A stretch of DNA of 64,000 bases from Pontibacter sp. Tf4 (GTDB lineage Bacteria; Bacteroidota; Bacteroidia; Cytophagales; Hymenobacteraceae). Shown here in pieces: positions 25,258-34,654 of this stretch (its first letter is position 1; every line of letters starts with the position of its first letter). The translations under genes were made by a program, and so were the position numbers. Under the pieces are notes generated by a model, which worked only from the letters and a program-made list of their open reading frames with translations, did not search any database and was not told the DNA's origin. The stretch is taken from contig NZ_JACKZC010000001.1 of assembly GCF_014212495.1 (NCBI RefSeq), positions 372,001 to 436,000 on the forward strand. Reading direction: 5' to 3'.

Positions 25258-27750
25258 CTATTTATTCTCTTTCTTACCTCCAAAGTCGAAACGTAGTTCT
25301 ACAGAGTACAGGCGGCCGATAACCGGTGAGCCTACATACTCGCGCTGCTCATCATCGAACAGGTTAGATACGCTGGCACCCAACGTAACCCAGTCAGTGA
25401 ACTTGTAACCACCGCTCAGGTCTACAGATGTAAAGCCGCCCAGCGGGCCATAGTTATAGTTAGAGCCTGGTACACGCGAGCCGGCGCCTTTTTCAGCAGC
25501 TATCTGCAGGCCAGAGTAAAAATCAAACTCAGGCAGGTAGCGCAGGTTAAGCGACATAAACAGTCTGTTGTTGGCCAGGTTACGCGCTGTCAGGTTAAAG
25601 TTTACGCGGTGCTTGGCTGCATTCAGGCTGCTTTCTGCGTCAGATACCTTTTTGTCGCCGTTGGCATCATTGTCCAGGTTTTCTTTATCTGTAATATCTG
25701 AGTTAAAGTAAGAGTATTTCACACCGATGCTATAGTTGTCGTCGATGTAGTAGTTCAGGCCAAGGTCGGTACCCCATGAGTTTACCTTGCCATAGTTCAG
25801 GTAAGTAAGGTAGTAGTTCCAGGCAGTAGCTGCTGATTCCGATACATCTACATCGCCTTTTTTGATCACGCGCTCTTTACCGAACAGTGGTGTGATAGCT
25901 GTAAGCGGGGAGATAAAGTCTTTGGATTCAGAGTACCAGCTGCTGATGTCGAAATACAGATTTTTAATTGGTGTGCCTTTATAGCCTACTTCGTAGGTCT
26001 GTACTTTTTCTACTTTCAGTCTGTCTATCGTTCTGATAGCGCCGGTTTCGGTGTTTTCTATAGTCAGACCCGCGCCGTTACCAAGTATGGCCAGGGCACC
26101 GGTGTTGGCATAAAACTCCTGGAACTGGATAGATGGCGCTGAGTAAGCCTGGCCAAAGGTAGCTCTGAACGTACCGCCCAGTGCATTATAAGTTAAGGCA
26201 GCTTTCGGGCTGAACTGCGTGCCATAGTTGTCGTGGTTATCTACGCGGCCGGCTACAAGGGCTTTTAATTTGTCGGTCAGTTTACGCTCTACCTGTACAA
26301 CACCACCGATCTGGTTCAGGATAATGTTGCCTGCTTTGTCGTCGAGGTATGTCTGGCGGCTATAGGCCACGTCGCGCTGGTAGCTGAGGCCGGCAATAAC
26401 GTCGAAGCCTGCAAAGTTGTTGTTGTACTGTATTTCACCATTTAAGCGGTGGCTCAGGTCAATAAAGCCCGGGAAAGCAACGGCTGGCGAGCCGGCAAAG
26501 ATCTCGCCTGGCTTGGCACCTGTTTTAGAGTATTTGTGTGCCTGCTCCTGGGTGGCACCGGCAGCTAACAGGGCGTAGTAGTTGTTGGTGCGGGCATTTA
26601 TCTGGTAAGTATCGCCGGCATCGTTCCAGGTGGCGTAAACCTGCCCGAAAATTCTTGGCGTTACAATGCGGCCCTGCAGGTACTGGAAAGTCCAGTCGTT
26701 TATCTGGTTACGGCCGTTGCTGGTTACACCTATGTTAGAGCCCTGTCCAAATCCGTAATCTGCAATAATGTCGATGTTCTCATTCAGGGTGTAGTATAAA
26801 GCCGAGCCAAAGCGCTTCGATTGAAACTTATAGTCTACATCGTACTCAGGCAGTGCACCGAGGGCAGCGTTGTACACCGTATCCTGGAATTCGAAATCTT
26901 TACCTTGTGTGTACTCGCCGGTTACTTTAAAAGCAAACTTAGGGCTTAACACCATGGCGTGGCGGAAACGTGTGCTCAACACATCCTGGTTACCGGCGCC
27001 CAAAACTATAGTTGTACCCTCTGACTGGCGTGGGTCTTTGGTGATGGTGTTGATGATACCGTTGTGAGCGTTAGGGCCATACAGCGCCGACGATGGGCCA
27101 AGGATAACTTCTACGCGCTCAATATCTTCTTTGATAGTAGTGTTGTAGAAACCGGCTGGCAGACCCGTACCGCCTGGCAGCATTGAGTTACGGCCGTCGG
27201 TCATCTGGTACATTTTCACGTTAAAGGCGTTGTTAAAACCGCGGGCATTTATACCCACACCAATCACCCCGGAGCGTACCACTTCCACGCCCTGTACCTT
27301 GTTCAGCATCTCGCCGATGTTAAACGACGGAAGCTCTGTCAGGTCTCTGGAAGAGATCACGCTGATAGCTGCAGGTGCCTCCGTCAGTTTTTCAGGGCGG
27401 CGCGTAGCAGATACCACGATCTCATCGCCCATCAGCGCTGAAGAACGCATCGAAACAGCACCCAGCGAAGCCGTGCCCCCGTCGGTTACCGTTACAGAAA
27501 CTCTGGTCTCGGAATAGCCTATGTAAGTAATGCGCAGGTTATAAGTGCCGGCAGGTACACCGGTTATAGTAAAACCACCATTGGCATCGGTAGTGGCACC
27601 TTTGGTAGTTTTTTCTACGAGTACAGATGCACCAATAAGCGGCTCCTGTGTGTCAGAACCAATTATCCTGCCGGTAATGCTCCCGGTTTGCGCCATCGCC
27701 ACGCCCGTAAAACAGAGCAGCGACAGCAGAAGGAAGTAAAGCTTTTTCAT
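25258..27750 (-). CDS. TonB-dependent outer-membrane receptor
   Basis: 830 residues. Signal peptide (GVAMAQ); carboxypeptidase-regulatory-like beta-sandwich at about 22-100 (GSITGRIIGSDTQEPLIGASV ... TYNLRITYIGYSE); plug at about 110-230 (LTEAPAAISVISSRDL, MLNKVQGVEVVRSG, INARGFNN, EDIERVEVILGPSSALYGPNAHNGIINTITK); and a beta-barrel ending in an aromatic strand (SVELRFDFGGK). It imports a ligand using proton-motive force through TonB. There is no SusD-like lipoprotein, so the ligand is probably not a glycan. The flanking hydrolase, symporter and 3-hydroxybutyrate dehydrogenase suggest 3-hydroxybutyrate oligomers; this is inference. Confidence 0.93.
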   Translation of the reverse strand: MKKLYFLLLSLLCFTGVAMAQTGSITGRIIGSDTQEPLIGASVLVEKTTKGATTDANGGFTITGVPAGTYNLRITYIGYSETRVSVTVTDGGTASLGAVSMRSSALMGDEIVVSATRRPEKLTEAPAAISVISSRDLTELPSFNIGEMLNKVQGVEVVRSGVIGVGINARGFNNAFNVKMYQMTDGRNSMLPGGTGLPAGFYNTTIKEDIERVEVILGPSSALYGPNAHNGIINTITKDPRQSEGTTIVLGAGNQDVLSTRFRHAMVLSPKFAFKVTGEYTQGKDFEFQDTVYNAALGALPEYDVDYKFQSKRFGSALYYTLNENIDIIADYGFGQGSNIGVTSNGRNQINDWTFQYLQGRIVTPRIFGQVYATWNDAGDTYQINARTNNYYALLAAGATQEQAHKYSKTGAKPGEIFAGSPAVAFPGFIDLSHRLNGEIQYNNNFAGFDVIAGLSYQRDVAYSRQTYLDDKAGNIILNQIGGVVQVERKLTDKLKALVAGRVDNHDNYGTQFSPKAALTYNALGGTFRATFGQAYSAPSIQFQEFYANTGALAILGNGAGLTIENTETGAIRTIDRLKVEKVQTYEVGYKGTPIKNLYFDISSWYSESKDFISPLTAITPLFGKERVIKKGDVDVSESAATAWNYYLTYLNYGKVNSWGTDLGLNYYIDDNYSIGVKYSYFNSDITDKENLDNDANGDKKVSDAESSLNAAKHRVNFNLTARNLANNRLFMSLNLRYLPEFDFYSGLQIAAEKGAGSRVPGSNYNYGPLGGFTSVDLSGGYKFTDWVTLGASVSNLFDDEQREYVGSPVIGRLYSVELRFDFGGKKENK

Positions 27751-27795
27751 AAATCGATCAGTTAATTTGTGTTTATAGTAAGGTGTTGTAATAAC

Positions 27796-28779
27796 TTAGT
27801 TAAGGAACTCCCGGACTGCCTTGTTAAAGGCGTCGGCTTGTTCGTACTGCACAAAATGGCCTGCCTGGGGCAACAGCACTACCTGGCTGTTCTTTATTTT
27901 TTCTTTGCCTGTGTTGGCAACGGCCTGGGTCGTTAAGTTCGGGTTCAGGTACTTGTTCGGGATCAGGGCGTCCTGCTCGCCAAAAACAATAAGCGTTGGT
28001 GCCTGCAGCTGCGGTAGCTTGTCATACACAGGCTCGTCCACCATGGCGGCAACACTGGCGGCTACCGCTTTGCTATAGTTTCCAAAATCCGCGGACTGTG
28101 CCATTTTCAGGCGGTCGTCTATCATGAACTGTGCATCGGCGGGCATCTGGTAAAAATTTACCTTAATGTTGGCGACAGCTTTCTCGTCAGGAGTTTTCTG
28201 CACGCTTTCCGGCGTTACGGTGGCCTTAAAAAGTTGCTTCTGCGGTTCTGTAAACGTCTCGAGGCCAGCCGGGGCAGCCAGTACCAGTTTCTTTACCCGC
28301 TCCGGTGCCTGCAGGGCGGCGGTAATGGCAATCTGCCCGCCCATCGAGTGGCCCACCAGTACTGCCTGTTTTATCTTTAGTTCATCCATAAGGGCCAGCA
28401 CGGCCTGTGCATAAGCGGCCATGCCTACCTGCACATTCTCTTTCGATGATTTTCCGTAACCCGGCAGGTCTAATGCTATTGTTCTATAGTTGCGGCTCAG
28501 CTCCCCGATGTTCTTGTCCCAGGCGGGCAGGTAGCTGCCGAGGCCATGAATAAAGATCAGTGTTTCGGGACCTTTGCCCTGGTCGGTATAGGCTATAGTT
28601 GTGCCGTTGGCCAGTTTCAGTTTTTTGACCGGGTATTTATAGTTCAGATTTTCGAAAACAGCATCGGTAGTGGTGGCCGGTGCTGCTGAAGTAGCGGCAG
28701 GAGCCTGGCACTGCGCATGCAGGCACAGCAGCAGGCCGAACCCTGCCAGCACTATAGTTTGTCTAAAATTCCTTTTCAT
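27796..28779 (-). CDS. Exported alpha/beta hydrolase, possible 3-hydroxybutyrate oligomer hydrolase
   Basis: 327 residues with an N-terminal signal (FGLLLCLHAQCQAPA). Alpha/beta-hydrolase elements: oxyanion FIHGLGSYLPAWD (about 76-88), nucleophile elbow GHSMGG with Ser145, acid in VFGEQDALIP, and His in LPQAGHFVQYEQ. It overlaps the symporter gene by 17 bp and is followed after 45 bp by the TonB receptor, so it belongs to that operon. An exported esterase that cleaves short hydroxybutyrate oligomers fits the context, but the family also covers many other esterases. Confidence 0.85.
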   Translation of the reverse strand: MKRNFRQTIVLAGFGLLLCLHAQCQAPAATSAAPATTTDAVFENLNYKYPVKKLKLANGTTIAYTDQGKGPETLIFIHGLGSYLPAWDKNIGELSRNYRTIALDLPGYGKSSKENVQVGMAAYAQAVLALMDELKIKQAVLVGHSMGGQIAITAALQAPERVKKLVLAAPAGLETFTEPQKQLFKATVTPESVQKTPDEKAVANIKVNFYQMPADAQFMIDDRLKMAQSADFGNYSKAVAASVAAMVDEPVYDKLPQLQAPTLIVFGEQDALIPNKYLNPNLTTQAVANTGKEKIKNSQVVLLPQAGHFVQYEQADAFNKAVREFLN

Positions 28780-30313
28780 AAGCTACTTTCTCTAAAGGTA
28801 AGGCAGCGGTTTCGGCCTCTGCCTCCTCCGGCTTCCGGAAGGTAAAATATAAGATCAGGCCCACCAATACAGAAGCCAGTATGGCCAGCGCGGCAGCAAT
28901 ACCCGGGTTTCGTACCGGAGCATCCATGTAAGAGGTTAAGCCCCCATAATACACTGCAAAATGCACCGCCACCGATGTAAGCGAAGCAGCTACCGGCGCA
29001 ATAAGTGGCACCCGCTTCAGGAACATACCGAACAGCACCGGTACAAAGGCAGCCGAGAAATAAGCATACACGCCATTCTGCGCAAAAATGCCCACGCTCA
29101 GGTTCGGGTGCAGCAGCTGGTCAAACGTGAGCAGAATGGTAACTATAGCTAAGGCCGCAATCACCAAACGGTTAATGAACACACTTTTGGCCAGTCCTTT
29201 ATCGCCTAACATTGGCGCCAGGATATCAGATGTTATGGTAATGGAAACCGACTGGATCAACCCCTCTAAGGTAGAAAGTCCGGCCGAGATAAGTCCCATT
29301 ACTACCAGTAAGCCCATGTAAACCGGGAACTCCTGCACCACATACGCCGACATGATGCCATCCACAGGAATAGGAGTACCGTTTATGGTCAGGTCCGGGA
29401 ACGAGATGCGGGCATACAAACCAGCTATCACTACCAGGAAAAACAGCGCCTGAATAATGATGCCGACTACAAGGTATAAGTTTACATCTTTATCGTTTTT
29501 GAGCAACAGCGATTTGGTAATAATATGCGGCTGGCAAACTATAGCAATACCAATGATGATCTGGCAAAAAATAATCTCGAAATTATCCCGGAACAGGAAG
29601 CTATCGGGGTTGGTAGTGGAAGTCAGCATCGGGTCGATGGCGGCAAGCTTATCTAAAAAGCCATGCACGCCGTTGCTGAAATGCTCGTAGCCCGAGCCAA
29701 GCAGGATAACGGCAACTATAACCATCAGCGCGGCCTGTATCATGTTGGTATACACCATGGAGTTGGCGCCGCCAAACATCATGTATCCGAAAACAAATAC
29801 CACAATGCCCACGCATACATACAGCTCGTTCAGGTTAAGCACACTGGCCAGCACCTTGGTTAGCCCCACACAGATCAAAACTATAAATGTGATGAGCAGG
29901 AGCGATAAAAAGGCGAAAAACAGCGTATAGCCACGGCTTTTATACACAGCTCCCATCCACTGGGCCATGGTCTGTGCTTTTACAGCCGTACCCATTGCCC
30001 GGAAGCCTTTGGTAAGCACAACCAGCGAAACCAGTGCCGCTACAGGCAGGGCAATCCCCATCGAGATGACACCGCTGATTCCGTAGAGCGCTACAAAGCC
30101 TGGATTGATGATAAAGGTAGCCGCACTTGTCATGGAAGCAGCGAGGGCCAACCCCACCGCTACCGGCGAAAAGGTAACACTGCCCAGCGCATAGTCTGCT
30201 ATCGAGCGCGTACGGAGTGCGCCGCGTATCACGAAGAACAGAATTACTGCAGCGTAAGTGATAACCAGTATCCAGCCGGCCGTAACCAGTTCCGAAGGGG
30301 CTAAATTATTCAT
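28763..30313 (-). CDS. Sodium:solute symporter (SSS family)
   Basis: 516 residues with about thirteen hydrophobic helices. Typical SSS features: the first helix with VITYAAVILFFVIRG, then ADYALGSVTFSPVAVGLALAASMTSAATFIINPGF (sodium-site region), GVISMGIALP, and FGYMMFGGANSMVYTNMIQ. It couples sodium to import of a small organic anion across the inner membrane. As first gene of the operon, followed by the exported hydrolase, TonB receptor and hydroxybutyrate dehydrogenase, its substrate may be 3-hydroxybutyrate; the substrate cannot be read from sequence alone. Confidence 0.9.
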   Translation of the reverse strand: MNNLAPSELVTAGWILVITYAAVILFFVIRGALRTRSIADYALGSVTFSPVAVGLALAASMTSAATFIINPGFVALYGISGVISMGIALPVAALVSLVVLTKGFRAMGTAVKAQTMAQWMGAVYKSRGYTLFFAFLSLLLITFIVLICVGLTKVLASVLNLNELYVCVGIVVFVFGYMMFGGANSMVYTNMIQAALMVIVAVILLGSGYEHFSNGVHGFLDKLAAIDPMLTSTTNPDSFLFRDNFEIIFCQIIIGIAIVCQPHIITKSLLLKNDKDVNLYLVVGIIIQALFFLVVIAGLYARISFPDLTINGTPIPVDGIMSAYVVQEFPVYMGLLVVMGLISAGLSTLEGLIQSVSITITSDILAPMLGDKGLAKSVFINRLVIAALAIVTILLTFDQLLHPNLSVGIFAQNGVYAYFSAAFVPVLFGMFLKRVPLIAPVAASLTSVAVHFAVYYGGLTSYMDAPVRNPGIAAALAILASVLVGLILYFTFRKPEEAEAETAALPLEKVAYEKEF

Positions 30314-30661
30314 GTAAGGAAAGTATAAGTGATGCTAAGTCATGATTAAGGTAAAAATTTAATCAGATAGCTATAAGTCTATACTTGCCAACACAGGATA
30401 TTTCAAGGTGAAATCAGAAGCTGCGCAGGTGAGGGGTTAATTTTGAATGATCGAATAATTGAATAACTGAGTTTTGAATGAGTGATTGAGTGAATTGGGA
30501 ATACAACTATAGCCGATAGGCGCAGCTCTAACCGCTATAGTTGGTATAGTTGTAACTATAGCTGCTATAGTTTCATAGCGGAGACGCAAAATCTTGCGTC
30601 TCTACATTTACACCCTCTAAACTTTCTAACTCACAAACTCTTTAACTCCAAAACTCCTAAA
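30314..30661. other. Repeat-rich spacer between symporter operon and response regulator
   Basis: 348 bp without a gene. It contains GAATGA/TTGA-type short repeats around 30440-30500, a run of CTATAG copies at about 30505-30570, and a dispersed-repeat-like hairpin at 30581-30602. The symporter promoter must lie in the part near 30314. Confidence 0.6.
30581..30602. repeat. Hairpin repeat GAGACGCAA-N4-TTGCGTCTC
   Basis: A perfect 9-bp stem with an AATC loop, followed by TACATTTACA. It looks like a short dispersed intergenic repeat known from many Bacteroidota genomes. It is not followed by a T-run, so it is not a standard terminator. Confidence 0.6.
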
Positions 30662-31417
30662 CTATAGTATCTGTAAGCGGTTCAGCAGGTTGTCTTTGTG
30701 GGTGTTGCCAATGGGGATGTGTTTTCCGGCGATCAGGATGTTGTTGTCTTCGATGGCTTCGATGGCGGTAAGGCGCACGATGTAGGAGCGGTGCACGCGC
30801 ATAAAATCTTTGGCAGGCAGGCGCTGCTCCAGGTTTTTCAGGCTCTGGCTTACCAGGTAAATGTGGTTCTGGGTTTTGATGTTGCAGTAAATGTCCTGCG
30901 CCTCGACCCAGATAATCTCTTTTAAAGCTACTTTCTCCAGGCGGTTGCGCACCTTTACGAACAGGCTGTTGTGCAGCAGGTAATTGTCGGTCTGTTCCGG
31001 GGCAGGAGCAACTTCGCCGGGTTGGGCTTCGGGCTGCTGACGCGTGGCGGCGTTGTGTATGGCTACTTCAATGCTGCTTTGCAGGGTGCGCACATCGAAA
31101 GGCTTTACCAGGTAGGCGTGCGGGTTGGTTAATTTGGCGCGGCCAATTGTCTCCTTATCCGACAGGGCAGTCATAAAAATAAAAGGTACCTGTGTGGAGC
31201 GGGCCAGTATAGCGGCGGTTTCAATGCCATCCAGTTTGCCATCCAGGGTAATGTCCAGTATCACCAGGTCGGGGTTGTGCTGGTGTACCTGCAACAGCAG
31301 GTCTTCGCCGGAGCTAACGGTGCCGCATACCTCATAGCCGGTCTCTTCCAGCGAGAGCGCTAAGTTCTGAGCAATCACCACATCATCTTCTGCAATCAGT
31401 AATTTTACCTTAGCCAT
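30662..31417 (-). CDS. LytTR-family DNA-binding response regulator
   Basis: 251 residues. Receiver domain (about 1-125) with acidic pocket EDD (10-12), phosphoacceptor Asp55 (LVILDITLDG), Thr in FMTALSD and Lys in YLVKPFD. The LytTR DNA-binding domain is C-terminal (about 150-250): VKVRNRLEKVALKEIIWVEA, FMRVHRSYIVRLTAIEAIE, IPIGNTHKDNLLNRL. Partner of the divergent 7TM sensor kinase 110 bp away. Its location upstream of the symporter operon makes it a candidate regulator of that operon. Its stop codon lies inside a CTATAG motif (CTA TAG). Confidence 0.94.
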   Translation of the reverse strand: MAKVKLLIAEDDVVIAQNLALSLEETGYEVCGTVSSGEDLLLQVHQHNPDLVILDITLDGKLDGIETAAILARSTQVPFIFMTALSDKETIGRAKLTNPHAYLVKPFDVRTLQSSIEVAIHNAATRQQPEAQPGEVAPAPEQTDNYLLHNSLFVKVRNRLEKVALKEIIWVEAQDIYCNIKTQNHIYLVSQSLKNLEQRLPAKDFMRVHRSYIVRLTAIEAIEDNNILIAGKHIPIGNTHKDNLLNRLQIL

Positions 31418-31526
31418 AGGTTTTAAGCTTGTTCCGAAATACTAAATATAGCAGAATTAAAATAAATAAGCCAATACACTGGGCGCAGCTATAGTTCCGG
31501 ATGGCTTTATTGCTTAACTTAATAGG

Positions 31527-33692
31527 ATGAACAAGGGGAGCCGCGAATACAGACTTACGCTTGGCCTGCTGATAACAGGCTTGCTGCTGTTGCTGTGCAT
31601 GACGCTGGCAACGGCAGGGCCGGCTAACGTAGTGGCGCTGCAACCCAATGGCCAGGTAATCCGGGGAACCCTGCAGGTATATCACGATGCAGGCGGCAAA
31701 GCAGATCTTAACGCTGTAAAACAACTTCCTTTCAGCCAACTTGATACAACCGCTACACTCGCTGCTGATAAAACTGTGCATTGGGTGCGTGTTATGCTGC
31801 ACAACGATAGCCGCAGCCCGCAGGAGCGCTACCTGTATGCCGGCGACTGGAGCCGTGTAGAACTATACCTGCAGCACCCCGACGGAACTATAGAAAAACG
31901 ACAGACAGGCCAGCTGCTGAAAATAGCCGATCGCGATGTGCCTCAGAACAAACCTTATGTGCGGGTACACCTGGCACCAGAAAGCAGCACCTTGCTTTAC
32001 CTGCGCCTGCAGGGAGAGATAGACCTGTACAAACCCCGCCACCTGAGCCTGCAGCTCGATACGCCCGGGCAGGTAGTAAAAGCCAATAACAGCCGTTTGT
32101 TCGGGCAGGGCATTTTTATCGGTATCATCGTGGTGATGGCCCTTTACAACCTGGTGCTCTACATATCGGTGCGCGACCGGAGCTATTTATATTATGTGAT
32201 GGCGCTAACGGGCACAGGGCTGTACTATATGTTTTACCACGGCTTTGCGCTGGAACTGCTGTGGCCCAATGCCCCGTACTGGAACGCCCATAGTTTTGCC
32301 TTTCTGGTTACGTTTAACGGTATTTTCCGCCTGCTCTTTACCCGCAGCTACCTCGATACCCGCCAGACCATGCCTGTCTGGGACAAAGTACTTACTTTCC
32401 TGGCGCTGCTGTATGCCATACCGGTAGCCATGGGCCTGCTTTCGTATTTTACTCCTTTAGATCTGCTGAAAGTTTGCGTAGACCTGATTGGCGTGATAGG
32501 TGGCGCTGTGCTGGTAGCCATGCTGCTGGTGGGGATTCATGCCTTTTACAAAGGGTACCGCCCGGCCCTGTACTTTGTTTTTGCCAACGTGCTGTTTGTG
32601 GTGGGCTCGCTGCTGTTTATTTTAAAGGAGATGCACTGGCTGCCAGATACCATGCTGACCCTTTACGCGGCACAGGTAGGCATGGTGGCGCAAGTGGTAC
32701 TTTTCTCGCTTGGATTGGCGTACAGACTAAATACTGTTACCAGCGAGCTGGCCAACGAAGTGCTGGAGAAAAAGCGCCTGGAACTGGAAAAAGAAGTAGA
32801 GCGCAAACACCTGATAGAGCAACAGAAAGAAGAACTGGAAATAACCGTAGCCAACCGCACCGCTGCCCTGCGCCACAAAACCCAGGAACTGAAGCACACC
32901 GTTCGGCAGCTCAAGGCATCAGAGCTCAAACTCATGCGCATCAACAGCATCAAAGACCGCTTCTTTTCCATCATTTCCCACGACCTGCGCACCCCGCTGG
33001 CCACACTCGATTCTTTCCTGAACATCCTGCTAAATTTTTCGGACAGGATGAAGCCGGAGCAAATGCAGAAACTGGCTAACCATACCCAACTATCGGTGCG
33101 TAACCTGCAGGCTTTATTAGAGAACCTGCTGCAATGGTCGGCGGCACAAACCGGTTCCGGCGATATGGTAAGTTTTGAGCCCGAAGTAATTGAGTTGGCG
33201 CAAAGCGTACAGGACAACCTGGCCCTGCTGCAGGATACAGCTGTGGCCAAAAATATAAGCTGGCAGGTAACTATAGTTGATGAGTTAAAAGTATATGCCG
33301 ATGCCAATATGTTGTCGTTTGTGATCCGGAACCTGCTGCACAATGCCATTAAATTTTCGGAACCAGGTAAAAAGATACAGCTGCACGCAACTATAGCTGG
33401 TAACAACATGGCAGAGATCAGCGTGGAAGACGAAGGCATAGGCATGGACGCGGCAACTATAGCCTCGTTGTTCAGCCAGGAGCAACTGGCGCAAACTACC
33501 AAAGGCACCGCCAACGAGAAAGGGACAGGGTTAGGCCTGCTGCTTTGCCGGCTTTTTGTGGAGCGTAACGGTGGCTTTATCTGGGTGAAAAGTAAGCCGG
33601 GCCAGGGCAGCCGTTTCTGGTTTACAGTACCGCTTGCCCCACAAACACACACCCGCGAGGAGCTGCAAACTATAGCACTTTCCGAAGCATAG
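31527..33692 (+). CDS. 7TMR-DISM sensor histidine kinase
   Basis: 721 residues. Signal peptide, then a 7TMR-DISMED2-like extracellular beta domain (HWVRVMLHNDSRSPQERYLYAGDWSRVELYL) up to about 180; seven hydrophobic helices about 190-400; a charged coiled coil about 410-470 (EVLEKKRLELEKEVERKHL); HisKA with H-box SHDLRTPLATLDS (His about 484); and an HATPase_c with N-box NLLHNAIKFS, G1 EDEGIGMD and G2 GTGLGLLLC. The extracellular domain resembles a carbohydrate- or acid-binding jelly roll, so an external small molecule may be sensed. Divergently paired with the LytTR regulator. Confidence 0.94.
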   Translation: MNKGSREYRLTLGLLITGLLLLLCMTLATAGPANVVALQPNGQVIRGTLQVYHDAGGKADLNAVKQLPFSQLDTTATLAADKTVHWVRVMLHNDSRSPQERYLYAGDWSRVELYLQHPDGTIEKRQTGQLLKIADRDVPQNKPYVRVHLAPESSTLLYLRLQGEIDLYKPRHLSLQLDTPGQVVKANNSRLFGQGIFIGIIVVMALYNLVLYISVRDRSYLYYVMALTGTGLYYMFYHGFALELLWPNAPYWNAHSFAFLVTFNGIFRLLFTRSYLDTRQTMPVWDKVLTFLALLYAIPVAMGLLSYFTPLDLLKVCVDLIGVIGGAVLVAMLLVGIHAFYKGYRPALYFVFANVLFVVGSLLFILKEMHWLPDTMLTLYAAQVGMVAQVVLFSLGLAYRLNTVTSELANEVLEKKRLELEKEVERKHLIEQQKEELEITVANRTAALRHKTQELKHTVRQLKASELKLMRINSIKDRFFSIISHDLRTPLATLDSFLNILLNFSDRMKPEQMQKLANHTQLSVRNLQALLENLLQWSAAQTGSGDMVSFEPEVIELAQSVQDNLALLQDTAVAKNISWQVTIVDELKVYADANMLSFVIRNLLHNAIKFSEPGKKIQLHATIAGNNMAEISVEDEGIGMDAATIASLFSQEQLAQTTKGTANEKGTGLGLLLCRLFVERNGGFIWVKSKPGQGSRFWFTVPLAPQTHTREELQTIALSEA

Positions 33693-33706
33693 CGCCAGCC
33701 GTGCAT

Positions 33707-33736
33707 TTTGCTTTCTTATATTTTCGTATAGCTTTG
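33707..33736 (+). promoter_or_regulatory. Promoter of the second alpha/beta hydrolase gene
   Basis: TTTG at 33707-33710, an 18-bp spacer and TAGCTTTG at 33729-33736, a full match to the Bacteroidota TTTG / TAnnTTTG promoter. The leader to the ATG is about 25 nt. Confidence 0.7.
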
Positions 33737-33765
33737 CCGCTGCGAACCTTAAAATCTACCAACCC

Positions 33766-34581
33766 ATGACACACCAACTACCCGACGGACTGAACCTATA
33801 CTATGAGATACAGGGAAATGCAGAAGCTACCCAAACGCTTGTTTTCCTGAACGGGCTGTCGCAGTCTACGGCAGCGTGGGGAGGCGTGGTGCGGGCCCTG
33901 GGCAACAAGTACAAACTGGTGCTGGTCGATCTGCTGTTTCAGGGGCAAAGCGATGCTGCGCCCGGGTACCGCACCTTTGAAGGACATGCCGCCGACCTGG
34001 CCGATCTGCTGAAAGCGCTGGCATTGCCGGAAACTATAGTTGTCGGGATCTCTTATGGCGGCGCGGTAGCGCAACGGTTTTTGGTTAATTACCCGGAGTT
34101 GGTGCAGGGGGGCGTGTTGTTATCTACCTTCCCGTATAAAGATGCTTATTTTGATGCCATCGGCTATAGTTGGAAACAGGCGTTGCTGGCTGGCGGCTAC
34201 CCGCTGATGCTGGATGTGATGCTGCCTTTTGTGCTGGGCCGCAGTTATTTTCTGAACCCGATCATCACGATAGAAGACCTGAAAAACAGCAAAGCCGGAC
34301 AAAGCCCCTCCACCGAAAACCTGCTGAAACTGGTGCGTGCCACCGAAGAAAGCGGCAATTACCTGGAAAACCTGAAAAACGTGCAGCTGCCGGTGCTGGT
34401 GGTGCAGGGCGAAGAAGACATGCTTTGCACGCCTGAAATGGGCCGCGCCATGTACCAGGCCCTGCCAAACGCCGAGCTCGAAATACTGCCGAATACAGGA
34501 CACACCTTAAACTTAGAATGTATACCTGACCTGGCCCAGTTGCTGGATGGCTTTGTAACTAAAGTAAAGCAAACGGTTTAA
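33766..34581 (+). CDS. Cytoplasmic alpha/beta hydrolase
   Basis: 271 residues with no signal peptide. Oxyanion region VFLNGLSQSTAAWGG, nucleophile GISYGGA (Ser in the YGG elbow), acid in VVQGEEDMLCTP and His in PNTGHTLNLE. Resembles the MhpC/RsbQ group; the substrate is unknown. It has its own promoter and a terminator, so it is a single-gene unit between the sensor kinase and RlpA. Confidence 0.88.
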   Translation: MTHQLPDGLNLYYEIQGNAEATQTLVFLNGLSQSTAAWGGVVRALGNKYKLVLVDLLFQGQSDAAPGYRTFEGHAADLADLLKALALPETIVVGISYGGAVAQRFLVNYPELVQGGVLLSTFPYKDAYFDAIGYSWKQALLAGGYPLMLDVMLPFVLGRSYFLNPIITIEDLKNSKAGQSPSTENLLKLVRATEESGNYLENLKNVQLPVLVVQGEEDMLCTPEMGRAMYQALPNAELEILPNTGHTLNLECIPDLAQLLDGFVTKVKQTV

Positions 34582-34595
34582 ACTATAGAATAACA

Positions 34596-34627
34596 AAAAG
34601 GGGCGGATCTGATGATCTGCCCCTTTT
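34596..34627. terminator. Bidirectional terminator between hydrolase and RlpA genes
   Basis: A 14-bp stem AAAAGGGGCGGATC / GATCTGCCCCTTTT (one wobble) with a TGAT loop; A- and T-runs allow use in both directions. Confidence 0.88.
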
Positions 34628-34654
34628 ATTTTATAGTTAAACTATAGTTCCTGT

